Shown here: positions 32,754 to 40,937 of the stretch, in pieces | How positions within the stretch are numbered: the stretch's first letter is position 1 | Layout: each line of letters starts with the position of its first letter | Source of the DNA: Lentzea cavernae | GTDB taxonomy: Bacteria > Actinomycetota > Actinomycetes > Mycobacteriales > Pseudonocardiaceae | Assembly (NCBI RefSeq): GCF_014653695.1 | Contig: NZ_BNAR01000022.1 | Coordinates: forward strand, 1-64,000 | DNA length: 64,000 nucleotides | Direction of reading: 5' to 3' | Notes under the pieces: generated by a model | What the model saw: only the letters and a program-made list of their open reading frames with translations | The model's database searches: none | Told to the model about the DNA's origin: nothing | Program-made: the position numbers and the translations under genes

Positions 32754-34896
32754 GTACCGGCAGGAACTCGACGGTGGGGGCCAGACGCTTCCGGTGCGAG
32801 CGGTGTTCGAAGGCGAGTTCGTGAACGACGGGCCTACTGTGTCGCCACCGTCGTGGCGGCAACGGTTCGTGAACGCGTGGCTGCGTTCACCGCGCGTGCC
32901 GCTGTGGGCGAAGGACCGCGTTCACGCAGTGCAGGCCGCGAAGGATCTGATCGTGGCCGTACTGCGTTCACCGTTCCGGTTCGTCGGCGCGGTGGTGCGG
33001 GGCCTGGTCGTCGCCGTGCGCTGGTGGCGATCATGGGTAACAGTGCGGGACTACCGCCAAGCTGCCGAGCAGTCGGAGAAGCTTGCCGACAAGTTCACCG
33101 ACATCCGCGCGCTCACGTTGTTCCGGTGGAAGGTCACCGGTGCGGGCGTGGCCGTGGTACCAACAGCCGGCCTGGTGCTGTGGCTCCTCTACGGGCCGCG
33201 TGCGCTGTGGCTTGCCGGGCTGGTCGTAGCGGTAGCACTGGCAGCGCTAGGCCGTCAGCGCGACGGCAACCCCGGGCGACGTGCGGTGCTCTCTGGGCCG
33301 CGCACGCTGACGTGGACGATTGATTCTCAGGTCCTTGTGGATGCGTTCCGGGACGCCAAGCTCATCGGCAAGGACGAGACCCTGCGTCTGGTCGAGCGCG
33401 CCACTCGGCAGGGCGACGGTTGGGCGATCACGGTTGATCTCCCCGCCACGCGCAAGGCGGTCGACGTCGTGAAGAACCGTGACGCGCTGGCGTCTGCCCT
33501 TGCGGTGGACGAGATCCAACTCAACGTCGAACGCGTCCGGGGCAACGGCGGCCACGCGGGAAGGGTGGCGCTATGGGTGGCCGACGAGGACCCCTACAGC
33601 GCACCGCCGATCCGGACCCCGTTGCTCGCAGTGGAGCGGTGGGACGCGTGGCGGCCGGTGCCGTTCGGCACGGACGCGCGTGGCCGTCGGATCGATCTCC
33701 CACTGGTGTGGACGTCGGTCTTGATCGGTGCAATCCCCAGACAGGGCAAGACAATGGCCGAACGACTGGCCGCCGCGGGTTTGATCTTGGACCCTCACGT
33801 CCGGCTCTACATCGCCGACTTCAAGAACGGAAAGGACTGGAAAGCCGCCGAGCAGGTGGCGCACCGGTTCATGGCAGGTGATGACTCCGAGTACGTGCTG
33901 ACCCTCGTGGACTGGCTCGCTGAACTCGTGGCCGACGTCCAGTCCCGATACCGCCGCATGCAGGAGCTCGATGACGTCACCTGTCCGGAATCGAAGGTCA
34001 CTCCAGCGATGTCCCGGGACCTCGCGCTGAGTATGCCGATCACTGCGTTGATCGTGGATGAGATCCAGATCCCGTTGGAGGACAGGACGCCTGTGGAGGT
34101 GCACGGCAAGAAGCTCACGGCTGGCGAGTACTGCGGCGAACTGCTGATGTGGCTTGCCAAGAAGGCCCCGGCAGCCGGTGTGATCCTGGTGCTTGCCACA
34201 CAGCGCCCGGACGGCAAGACCATCCCGTCCGGATTGCGGGCGGTGCTCGGCTCACGGTTCGCGCTGCGGGTCATGGACTGGCGCGACAGCAACATCATCC
34301 TCGGGGAGCAGATGAACACCCGAGGCTATGACTCCAGCCGTCTGCTGCCCTCCCACAAGGGCGTCGGCATCTTGCGGCCGGACGGTGAAACCCAGGCAGG
34401 AGCGGACGTGCTGGCGTTGACCGTGCGGACGTTCTACATGCCCAACGAAGATTGGCGGGAAATCTGCGTACAAGGCCGCGTGCTACGCGAACAGGAAGGA
34501 ACGTTGTCCGGACACGCTGCCGGGCAGACAGCGCGGCCGGTGCTCGATCACGCCACCGTGGCCAAAGCGATCGGCAGTGTCACGGCAGACCGTTCGGAGA
34601 GCGAGGGGCTGCCCGAACCACTGGCGTCCGTTGTGGACTACCTCGCTGACGAACTCAACGGAGATGACGGCCGGGACTTCGTGCCCACCGCCGAACTCGT
34701 GGCCGCGCTCAACGTCGAACCCACCTCGTTCGGGCGGGACATGGCGGAGCTTGGTTGCCGACCGACACGGGACCGGGTGACCGACGGCGACCGTGTGCGA
34801 CAAGTTCGCGGCTACGACTTAGCCAACATCCGCGCCGCGATCGGGCGCGCGGGAGACGCTGCGATCGACGGTGAGGTGGTCGAGGATGGCCAGTGA
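32746..34896 (+). CDS. FtsK/SpoIIIE-type conjugative DNA translocase (TraSA-like)
   Basis: 716 residues from ATG 32746 (MSEYRQELDG). N-terminal region with two membrane segments (about 120-160), then the motor domain: Walker A GAIPRQGKTMAERL, Walker B ITALIVDEIQ, then VILVLATQRPDGKTIPSGLR and RVMDWRDSNIILG, the usual FtsK/Tra core. The C-terminal helix-turn-helix (about 640-700, FVPTAELVAALNVEP ... GYDLANIRAAIG) would read octamer DNA repeats. In AICEs this single protein moves double-stranded DNA between mycelia. The CCCGTCAC repeats just downstream are its candidate recognition site. Confidence 0.88.
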   Translation: MSEYRQELDGGGQTLPVRAVFEGEFVNDGPTVSPPSWRQRFVNAWLRSPRVPLWAKDRVHAVQAAKDLIVAVLRSPFRFVGAVVRGLVVAVRWWRSWVTVRDYRQAAEQSEKLADKFTDIRALTLFRWKVTGAGVAVVPTAGLVLWLLYGPRALWLAGLVVAVALAALGRQRDGNPGRRAVLSGPRTLTWTIDSQVLVDAFRDAKLIGKDETLRLVERATRQGDGWAITVDLPATRKAVDVVKNRDALASALAVDEIQLNVERVRGNGGHAGRVALWVADEDPYSAPPIRTPLLAVERWDAWRPVPFGTDARGRRIDLPLVWTSVLIGAIPRQGKTMAERLAAAGLILDPHVRLYIADFKNGKDWKAAEQVAHRFMAGDDSEYVLTLVDWLAELVADVQSRYRRMQELDDVTCPESKVTPAMSRDLALSMPITALIVDEIQIPLEDRTPVEVHGKKLTAGEYCGELLMWLAKKAPAAGVILVLATQRPDGKTIPSGLRAVLGSRFALRVMDWRDSNIILGEQMNTRGYDSSRLLPSHKGVGILRPDGETQAGADVLALTVRTFYMPNEDWREICVQGRVLREQEGTLSGHAAGQTARPVLDHATVAKAIGSVTADRSESEGLPEPLASVVDYLADELNGDDGRDFVPTAELVAALNVEPTSFGRDMAELGCRPTRDRVTDGDRVRQVRGYDLANIRAAIGRAGDAAIDGEVVEDGQ

Positions 34897-35081
34897 CCCG
34901 TCACTACCCGTCCCATCGACCCACTGTCCCGTCACACGACCTGTGACAGGTCCGAAACCGTCTCCAAGCTGGGAGTATGGGCCGCCGTGACGGGTTCGCC
35001 TTGTGACGGTCAACCCGTCACAAGGCCTGGAAACGCCAGGTGCCGCGCCATCCATGAGGAATGGCGCGGCACACCCGTCAC
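34897..35081. repeat. CCCGTCAC octamer cluster with a 12-bp perfect inverted repeat (candidate clt/origin)
   Basis: Exact CCCGTCAC at 34897-34904, 34928-34935, 35014-35021 and 35074-35081, and its complement at 34987-34994. The arms GCCTTGTGACGG and CCGTCACAAGGC (34998-35026) form a perfect inverted repeat with a 5-bp spacer. Location directly after the translocase gene fits the cis-acting transfer locus, whose 8-bp repeats are bound by the translocase in this family of elements. A replication origin or repressor operator are alternatives. Confidence 0.6.
35041..35071. terminator. bidirectional hairpin between tra and the DUF5753 gene
   Basis: Perfect 11-bp stem TGCCGCGCCAT/ATGGCGCGGCA with a 9-nt loop between two convergent genes. 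No T-run; typical of actinobacterial hairpin terminators. Confidence 0.65.
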
Positions 35082-35085
35082 AAGC

Positions 35086-35961
35086 TCAAACCGTCGCGTT
35101 GTCCTTGAAGTGCTGCGCAGCCTTCACAATCCATCCGGTCGTCACTGCCTCCGGGAGCGCAACGGTCAACAGTCGCTCGAACGTGTCCAGGTAGGGCCGC
35201 CGTTCAAGCTCGCTCTCCAGCCACGTCCCGCCATGCAGGCTGTCCAGGTACACCACGTCATCGAACTGCGGCTCACGGAACGACAGCACCGCGAACGAGG
35301 CTGGTCCCGCAAACGCGCCCCGTTTGTCCGGTACCAAGAACACCCGCGCACCCTCAAGTTGTGCGAAGGACGCCAGTTGGAACAACTGGTCAGCCATCAC
35401 GAGAGGACCGCCGACCGCACGCCTCAAGACTGCCTCGCTCAGGATGAGGTCCATTCGAAGCGAAGGGCCGTTGGCCAACTGGTCGACCGCGCTTGTGCGA
35501 TGAACCTCCGGGTAGTGGCGGTGACCCTGCTCAGACACTGCCTCTACCTGCGCGCTCTTGAGCGCAATCGCGTACTCCGGCGTCCAGACCAGCGGCGGCA
35601 AGATGTCGAGCGCCACGACCCGGACGTAGTTCGCTTCGGCCTCCACCTCGGGATACGTCCAGCCAACACAGTGCGCGGTGCCTCTTGCCAGCAGATCGAA
35701 CGTCATGGGATCGAGTGCGCGTTGCGCTCCCCAGAACACCGGGTCCCGTCGAACCCCATCGACCCCGTAGACGAGGGCCAGAGCCGCCACCTCTGCATCC
35801 AAGACCGGGACCAGTCCGTTCTGCATCGTGGATGTCTTGGCCGCCGACCAGTGCACGCGTTGGGTCACCTCGTCCAGGCTGAGGCCGCTTTCCTTGCGCC
35901 ACAGAGCAAGCGCACGAGCCACCGCACGGTTCTGAAGGTTGGACTTGAAGTTCTTCGGCAT
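35086..35961 (-). CDS. Xre regulator with DUF5753 (Scr1-type) domain
   Basis: 291 residues from ATG 35961 (MPKNFKSNLQNRAVARALAL). Atypical N-terminal HTH (LSLDEVTQRVHWSAAKTSTMQNG) and a DUF5753 sensor region (YVRVVALDILPPLVWTPEYA, DLILSEAVLRRAVGGPLVMA, VFLVPDKRGAF, FREPQFDDVVYLDS). The usual partner is a small DUF397 protein; none is seen here. Last of three co-oriented genes (36558 to 35086). Confidence 0.82.
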   Translation of the reverse strand: MPKNFKSNLQNRAVARALALWRKESGLSLDEVTQRVHWSAAKTSTMQNGLVPVLDAEVAALALVYGVDGVRRDPVFWGAQRALDPMTFDLLARGTAHCVGWTYPEVEAEANYVRVVALDILPPLVWTPEYAIALKSAQVEAVSEQGHRHYPEVHRTSAVDQLANGPSLRMDLILSEAVLRRAVGGPLVMADQLFQLASFAQLEGARVFLVPDKRGAFAGPASFAVLSFREPQFDDVVYLDSLHGGTWLESELERRPYLDTFERLLTVALPEAVTTGWIVKAAQHFKDNATV

Positions 35962-35980
35962 CGTTGGCGTATCCCGATGT

Positions 35981-36226
35981 TCAAGAGGTGGGAGAAGACC
36001 CGAACGGCACGCAAAGCAGGCAAGCCTCACAGGGCATGCCCTCCCCTGGCGTGACCAACTCGGCAGTGCCACGTTCGATCACAAGGCCGCACAGGGCGGT
36101 CAGTTGTTCAGGAACCTCATCGGCGGCCGGGATCGGCACCATGTGGCAGGTCCGCTGTGATTCGCCGACCAGCCCCTTACGGAACCGGACGAGCAAGAAA
36201 GCCAGACGTCGCAGCATCGTCGTCAC
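35981..36226 (-). CDS. small cysteine-containing protein
   Basis: 81 residues: after a basic start (MTTMLRRLAFLLVRFRK), CHMVPIPAADEVPEQLTALC and a C-terminal MPCEACLLC. Spaced cysteines suggest a metal site. Small proteins of this pattern accompany Xre/DUF5753 genes in actinobacteria. Upstream neighbour overlaps by ATGA and the downstream Xre starts 19 bp later, so this is one operon. Confidence 0.6.
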   Translation of the reverse strand: MTTMLRRLAFLLVRFRKGLVGESQRTCHMVPIPAADEVPEQLTALCGLVIERGTAELVTPGEGMPCEACLLCVPFGSSPTS

Positions 36227-36558
36227 CGTTGCCCTGCGGACGCGTGAGCAGCCAGCGCTGACTGATCGAGTCGGTGCCGACCGGCGGCAGGAGTGATCGC
36301 GGCGAACTCGTGTGTGTCGTCATCACGTGCGTCAGGCACAACAGGCGCACCTTGTCCGGGCGGCCCTTGCCGCTCGCTGGCGGCCTCAAGCTCCTCCACC
36401 AGGTCCAGCAGTTCATCACGCACCGCGCCGATGCGCCGGACCTCATCGGCGCACCGTCGGACGTAGAACCTGCCAAGCGCCACGACGTAGAGCGGCGGCA
36501 GGAGGAGCCAGAGGAGGAACAACAGAAGTCCAGTCGCATCCCACACCATGACCATCAC
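36223..36558 (-). CDS. small membrane protein with coiled-coil tail
   Basis: Up to 111 residues. N-terminal membrane segment (LLLFLLWLLLPPLYVVALG) followed by a charged helix (VRRIGAVRDELLDLVEELEA) and a disordered tail. Several ATG/GTG codons cluster at the start (MMVMVW), so the true start is unsure. First gene of the three-gene operon, divergent from the HTH-TPR gene. Confidence 0.55.
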   Translation of the reverse strand: MMVMVWDATGLLLFLLWLLLPPLYVVALGRFYVRRCADEVRRIGAVRDELLDLVEELEAASERQGPPGQGAPVVPDARDDDTHEFAAITPAAGRHRLDQSALAAHASAGQR

Positions 36559-36630
36559 CCACCCGCATCGACATCAGATCAGCAGACATCAGCGTCTTGG
36601 AATGCAGATTGGGTGTAAATGTCCTGGCAA

Positions 36631-36659
36631 AGACCTACAGCGACATGAATAGACCTACA
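36631..36659. promoter_or_regulatory. AGACCTACA direct repeat in the divergent promoter region
   Basis: AGACCTACA at 36631-36639 and 36651-36659, spaced 20 bp (about two helical turns). The shared 13-mer GCAGACATCAGCG at 36580-36592 also occurs near 30916. Likely operators controlling the genes at 36558 and 36700. Confidence 0.5.
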
Positions 36660-36699
36660 CTGGTCGGCGCTGATATTAGCGAGACGGAGAGGTCAGCCC

Positions 36700-37851
36700 A
36701 TGAGTTCGTCGGAACGGAACGGGCAACCGGGGACGCTGTTCGGCGAGTTGCTGCGGCAACGGCGGCTGACCGCTGAGGAGTTCAGCCGGCAAGCCGATCG
36801 ATTCGCGCGACAGCACGGTTTGAAGGCCACTCTCAGCCCACGACACGTTCAACGCCTGGCATCGGGCGTTCGCGCCGACGGTCGTCCTCTCGGACCTCCT
36901 CGACCGGTCACCTGCCGCCTTCTCGAAGAGATGTTCAGCCTGCCGATCGCACGGCTCCTCGAACCTGCGCAGAGTCCGCTGTCCGCCTTGTCCGGCGACT
37001 TGGAGTTGCAAGCGCGCGTCGCAGCCGGGCGGAACATCGACGAGCAGACCGTGAGGCTCTTTCAGCACCAACTCGACATCACCCGCGTGATCGATCGCCG
37101 GTTGGGCGCTCCGGCATTGCTCGGTCAGCTTCGTTCACAGATCGACCAGATGGACGCGGTGCTGGACGATGTCCTCGACGAGGTGGTCCAGCAACGCCTG
37201 GCCGCTGTGTTGGTCGACGCTTCCGCACTGGCCGGATGGCAGTCGCTCGACCAAGGGCAGACAAGCGACGCGTGGTCTCACTACAGCAAAGCCATACGGG
37301 TGGCGAGACATGCAAAATCAGCGGCGTTGGAGGCCTACGCGCGTGCAGGGCAGGCTGTCGTCCTGCTCGACATCGGTGAGACACAGGCGGCTGTCGACTT
37401 GACCAGGCATGCGCGCACAAGCGCGAAGGGGCGAGTACCCGACCTGCTGTTCTCGTGGCTTTCTGCGGGCTATGGCGAAGCTTGCGCAGCGAACGGCGAA
37501 CGCCTGAAATCCATGCAGGCGTTCGATGACGCCGAACGCTTCGTGCCCTCCACTGACAACGGCGAGACGCCCTATCTCGTCTTCGACTCAACGCACCTGT
37601 CGCGGTGGCGTGGCAACGCCCTTGCTCGACTTGGTGCACGCGAAGCTATCGATGTGCTCAGCGATGTGCTGGTGCGTCTCGACTCCAGTTTCACGAGGGC
37701 GGAGACGACGCTCCGGATTGACCTTGCACAGGTGTTCACGGCGACCGGCGAGAAAGACGCAGCAGCCGCGCACATGGAACGTGCGCGGCTGCTGGCGGCT
37801 CAGGTGGGTTCGGTGCGTCAGCGCAAACGGCTCGCAGCGCTAGTCGGCTGA
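36700..37851 (+). CDS. TPR-containing regulator, paralogue of the 29147 gene
   Basis: 383 residues with SD GGAGAGG before ATG 36700. The N-terminal part (LFGELLRQRRLTAEEFSRQA ... LSPRHVQRLASG) is an HTH-like region; the C-terminal two-thirds is TPR-like (RLAAVLVDASALAGWQSLDQ, AVVLLDIGETQAAVDLTRHA, LSRWRGNALARLG, QVGSVRQRKRLAAL). Same C-terminal architecture as the gene at 29147. Ends 12 nt inside the convergent integrase gene. Confidence 0.72.
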   Translation: MSSSERNGQPGTLFGELLRQRRLTAEEFSRQADRFARQHGLKATLSPRHVQRLASGVRADGRPLGPPRPVTCRLLEEMFSLPIARLLEPAQSPLSALSGDLELQARVAAGRNIDEQTVRLFQHQLDITRVIDRRLGAPALLGQLRSQIDQMDAVLDDVLDEVVQQRLAAVLVDASALAGWQSLDQGQTSDAWSHYSKAIRVARHAKSAALEAYARAGQAVVLLDIGETQAAVDLTRHARTSAKGRVPDLLFSWLSAGYGEACAANGERLKSMQAFDDAERFVPSTDNGETPYLVFDSTHLSRWRGNALARLGAREAIDVLSDVLVRLDSSFTRAETTLRIDLAQVFTATGEKDAAAAHMERARLLAAQVGSVRQRKRLAALVG

Positions 37852-39126
37852 CTTCTTCGGCTTGCGTTTCGGCATGCGGGAGCCGAGCAGTTCGGCCGCC
37901 TTTCGATCGGAGGCGGCTACCCAGGCCGCATAGACGCGCAACGTCGTCGCGCCACCGCCGCCGTGCCCCAGTCGCCCCGCCACGGTCCTCAGATCCACAC
38001 CAGCGGTCAGCAGTTCTGTCGCCGAGTAGTGCCGCAGTGCGTGAATGTGCGTCTTGATCCCGAGCCGTTCGGCCATGTCCTTGTAGCGGCTCGACACGGC
38101 ATGCGGTGAGTACGGCACTCTCGGATCGATCTTCCGCACGCCCGTGAAGACGTACATGTCGTCCGTCAGTTCGATCCCGACCTCAGCAAACCGCTCTGCA
38201 CATCGCTGCCGATGTTCCATGAGCAGGACCACCGTCTCCGTGTCGAGTGCGATTCGCCGCATCTGGTGGGTCTTGGTGTCCTTCTCCTTGCCGACGCCCC
38301 GGCGCAGCGTGTAGCTGCGGCGGATCTCGATCACGCCTTCGTCCAGATCGACGCGCGACCACTTCAGCGCGCAAATCTCCCCACGTCGCACGCCCGTCGT
38401 CATCACGAGCCACACCAGCGTTCCCCAGTCGTCGTCCATGACGAACGCCTCTTCGACCAGGCGAGCAGCCTCAGCAGGGGACGGTGGGTCCGGCTGTGGT
38501 GGTTTCTGCTGTGGCTTCTTCGCCACCTTGGCCGGATTGCTCGTAACCCAGTCCCACCGGACCGCCGCGTTCATGACGCCGCTGATGATCGCGTGAATCT
38601 GCCGCACGGTCGAAGCTGCCATCGGCGAGCACTTGTGCGCTTTGCACTTCGCTTCCTTGCAGTCGTGCTGTCCCTCTGCCTTGTGCTGCTCCACGAAGGG
38701 CTTGCCTTCGCACCGGGTCCGGCAACGGCGAAGATCCGCGTAGAGGTTTTCGAGCATGCGGGCAGTCAGCTTCTTGACCTGGACCTTGCCGAGCGCAGGA
38801 CGAATCGTTCGTTCGACGTACCCCTCGTAGCCTTCGCGCGTGGTGTCCTCAAGATCAGAGGTCCGCAGCCACTCATCAATGGCGTATGAGAACGACACGG
38901 TGGTGCTGGCGGCCCGCTGTGCGTCGACTTCCGCAAGTAGCCGCGTCTGCACTTTGTCGGCAGCCTTGTAGGCCGCTTTGTCCGTGCCCTTCACCGACTC
39001 GGTGAGATAGACGTCCTTGCCTGTAACCGGGTCCTTGCCCGCGAAGACGCGGACCTGAAGCGAGTTGCCGCGAACGCGGATGCTGCCTCGCGTCCGACGG
39101 TCTTCGGAGCCGTCTGCCCTGGTCAT
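37840..39126 (-). CDS. int: AICE-1 tyrosine site-specific integrase
   Basis: 428 residues. N-terminal AP2-like/arm-binding region (GSIRVRGNSLQVRVFAGKDP), a core-binding domain containing an unusual cysteine/histidine-rich insertion (CRTRCEGKP ... HDCKEAKCKAHKC), and the catalytic domain: Arg in TGVRRGEICAL, HALRHYSATELL (HxxR), LGHGGGGAT and the nucleophile in LRVYAAW. It sits 90 bp from attR/tRNA-Met, the normal place. Catalyses integration and, with an Xis, excision. Confidence 0.92.
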   Translation of the reverse strand: MTRADGSEDRRTRGSIRVRGNSLQVRVFAGKDPVTGKDVYLTESVKGTDKAAYKAADKVQTRLLAEVDAQRAASTTVSFSYAIDEWLRTSDLEDTTREGYEGYVERTIRPALGKVQVKKLTARMLENLYADLRRCRTRCEGKPFVEQHKAEGQHDCKEAKCKAHKCSPMAASTVRQIHAIISGVMNAAVRWDWVTSNPAKVAKKPQQKPPQPDPPSPAEAARLVEEAFVMDDDWGTLVWLVMTTGVRRGEICALKWSRVDLDEGVIEIRRSYTLRRGVGKEKDTKTHQMRRIALDTETVVLLMEHRQRCAERFAEVGIELTDDMYVFTGVRKIDPRVPYSPHAVSSRYKDMAERLGIKTHIHALRHYSATELLTAGVDLRTVAGRLGHGGGGATTLRVYAAWVAASDRKAAELLGSRMPKRKPKKSAD

Positions 39127-39150
39127 GTCCTCATGGTCAGCCCGCTGTCA

Positions 39151-39168
39151 ATGGACAGCAACATGGAC
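39151..39168 (+). promoter_or_regulatory. candidate integrase arm-type site, right end
   Basis: ATGGAC, six bases, ATGGAC, matching the site at 27061-27078; an inverted TGTCCAT follows at about 39200. Lies between the integrase start and the core site, where arm sites and the int promoter usually overlap. Confidence 0.5.
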
Positions 39169-39216
39169 AGGCGATCACTTATGGATCTTGAAAAACACTG
39201 TCCATGCTGGTGAGAG

Positions 39217-39294
39217 TGGTGGGGCAGGTGGGGCTCGAACCCACGACCTGACGGATTATGAGTCCGCTGCTCTGACCAGCTGAGCTACTGCCCC
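39217..39294 (-). tRNA. tRNA-Met (CAT), target of AICE-1
   Basis: Complete cloverleaf on the minus strand: acceptor GGGGCAG/CTGCCCC, D-arm GCTC...GAGC, anticodon loop CTCATAA (anticodon CAT) within stem CGGA/TCCG, T-arm GTGGG-TTCGAGC-CCCAC, discriminator A and an encoded CCA. Elongator Met is likely; a CAU tRNA-Ile cannot be excluded. The 3' half, 39217-39263, is the AICE-1 core site (attR). Confidence 0.93.
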
Positions 39295-39401
39295 CTGCAG
39301 CAACAGACCCCCCGGCCCCCTGACGCTGCGTGATGGAGGATACCGATCTCGCCGGACGGGTCTTGCGCGCCCCCGTGGCGAGCGACACATAGGCTGGACA
39401 C

Positions 39402-39863
39402 GTGCGTCTGACCCTCCGCGACTTCACCCCGGCGGACGAGCCCGAGGTGCTGGCGCTGTTCGCCGAGTGCGACGACTGGTTCCAGGCCGCCACCGGTCAC
39501 CCGTCCGGGCCCGGTGACGTGCAGAGCCTCTTCTACTCGTTGCCGGAGGGGGCCGCGTTCGAGCAGAAGCACCTGCTGGTGGCGCGGGCGCAGGGCATGA
39601 TCGGGTTCGTGGACCTCGTCGTGGACCACCCGGCGCCCGGTGAGGTCAGCGTCGGGTTCTTCCTGGTGCCGAAGGACCTGCGCAGGTGGGGGATCGGTAC
39701 GGAGATGGCCAAGGCGCTGGCCGGGCGCTTTCCCGGCGTCACGCGGGTGACGGTCGGGCTCGACGACTTCAAGCCCGGCAACGAGTTCCTGAGGTCGATG
39801 GGCTTCGTGTTCGACGGTCAGCTGGCCGTGCTGGAGCTCGCGCCCAGGTCCGACGGCCGGTAG
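39402..39863 (+). CDS. GNAT family N-acetyltransferase
   Basis: 153 residues from GTG 39402. GNAT fold with the acetyl-CoA loop VPKDLRRWGIGTEMAKAL (motif A, R/QxxGxG/A variant RRWGIG) and a C-terminal EFLRSMGFVFDG. Substrate unknown. Single chromosomal gene wedged between AICE-1's tRNA and a convergent gene that overlaps it by 46 nt. Confidence 0.85.
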   Translation: MRLTLRDFTPADEPEVLALFAECDDWFQAATGHPSGPGDVQSLFYSLPEGAAFEQKHLLVARAQGMIGFVDLVVDHPAPGEVSVGFFLVPKDLRRWGIGTEMAKALAGRFPGVTRVTVGLDDFKPGNEFLRSMGFVFDGQLAVLELAPRSDGR

Positions 39864-40675
39864 CCGCGCGGGTAGCCGGGGTAGGTGCGGTTGCGGGTGC
39901 TCGTGAGCTTCAACGCGTGGCGCGCCGGCATCCGCCGGACCACGAAAGCCCTGAGCCGCAATGCCTTCCGCCCCAAGGCGCCCACCCACGACGGCGGTGC
40001 GGTGAAGCCGAACGCGCGGACCATCGCCGGGTCGAGCATCGCGACCACGGCCCGTGCGACCGCGGGGCGCAGGATCGACGGGTACCAGGAGCAGAACAGG
40101 TCCAGCGTGTACTGGCCGATGCGGCGGTTCGACGGCGCGAACACGAAGTGCTCCTGCTCGTAGGCCGTCTTGAACGCCAAGAGCTCGTCGTAGCCGGCGG
40201 GGATGTCGCGGATGCCCATGCGGGCGCCGACCGCGCGGTAGAAGTGGAACCCCGCCAGCCGTTCGTTGTGCGTCAGCGGGCGCCAGCCGTACTGCGAAAG
40301 CCACTCGATCGGGTCGTAGATGAACGTCGACAGCACGTAGAGCATGTCGTCGTTCGAGATGTCGTAACGGCCGTGCTGGCGGTTGACCACGCGTAAGGCC
40401 TCACGGCCGCGCGGCGAGTCGTAGCCGTGTTCCACGAGCTCGGCCATCAGGACCGCGGTGTCGTCGTAGCGCTTCTGCGGGCGTCGTTCGAACTCGCCGG
40501 TGCGTTCCAGCAGGCCGGAGATCGTCGGGACGCAATAGGTGCGGAAGAGCGCCATCTCCAGCGACTTCTGGTAGTCCCACGGGAACTCGAGGCCCGCGGA
40601 GATCCGCATGATCTCCTCGTGGTCGGTGACCGGGTCCAGCGAGGAGATGCGGTGGAGGTTCGTGAGGCGGGCCAT
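39818..40675 (-). CDS. oxygenase MpaB-like (DUF2236) protein
   Basis: 285 residues from ATG 40675 (MARLTNLHRISSLDP). DUF2236/MpaB-like features: FPWDYQKSLEMALFRTYCVP, YDISNDDMLYVLSTFIYDPI, RPLTHNERLAGFHFYRAVGA, FAPSNRRIG. Members related to fungal MpaB and latex-clearing protein are predicted heme-associated oxygenases; the substrate is unknown. A Ser/Arg-rich C-terminus overlaps the GNAT gene. Confidence 0.78.
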   Translation of the reverse strand: MARLTNLHRISSLDPVTDHEEIMRISAGLEFPWDYQKSLEMALFRTYCVPTISGLLERTGEFERRPQKRYDDTAVLMAELVEHGYDSPRGREALRVVNRQHGRYDISNDDMLYVLSTFIYDPIEWLSQYGWRPLTHNERLAGFHFYRAVGARMGIRDIPAGYDELLAFKTAYEQEHFVFAPSNRRIGQYTLDLFCSWYPSILRPAVARAVVAMLDPAMVRAFGFTAPPSWVGALGRKALRLRAFVVRRMPARHALKLTSTRNRTYPGYPRGYRPSDLGASSSTAS

Positions 40676-40744
40676 CCGTCCAACGTGACCGAACGGCCGA
40701 CAAAGCAAAAGACCCCAGTCCGGTGGACTAGGGTCTGAGCGGAA

Positions 40745-40782
40745 GCTCCCCCAACTGGACTCGAACCAGTAACCCTGCGATT
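40745..40782. repeat. AICE-2 attL, 38-bp copy of the tRNA-Asn 3' half
   Basis: Identical over 38 bp to 52503-52540 in the intact tRNA-Asn gene, from the anticodon-stem 3' strand to the acceptor end. Followed by about 150 bp of AT-rich DNA with two TGTCATTG words (40810, 40894), possible arm sites. Confidence 0.92.
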
Positions 40783-40937
40783 TGAATTCTCGTCATCGCG
40801 TTGCCTGTCATTGCTTGTCGAAACCTAGTCTTATCTGCGAAGTTATCGTTTGCAAATGCTCTTCGCTTTTCAATTAATATCGACATTTGTCATTGTTTTA
40901 TGAGGGTAAAGTGTGGAGATGATCTTGCCTGAGGGGG

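Larger units (their letters stand above)
26920..39263. mobile_element. AICE-1, actinomycete integrative conjugative element in tRNA-Met
   Basis: About 12.3 kb between the 47-bp direct repeats. Contains a tyrosine integrase next to attR, an FtsK-type DNA translocase, two Spd-like membrane proteins, WhiB, an HTH excisionase-like protein, Nudix (Pif-like) and several regulators. The set matches pSAM2-type AICEs that transfer double-stranded DNA with a single translocase. No RepSA, RepAM or primase-polymerase gene is visible, so autonomous replication may be lost. Confidence 0.88.
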
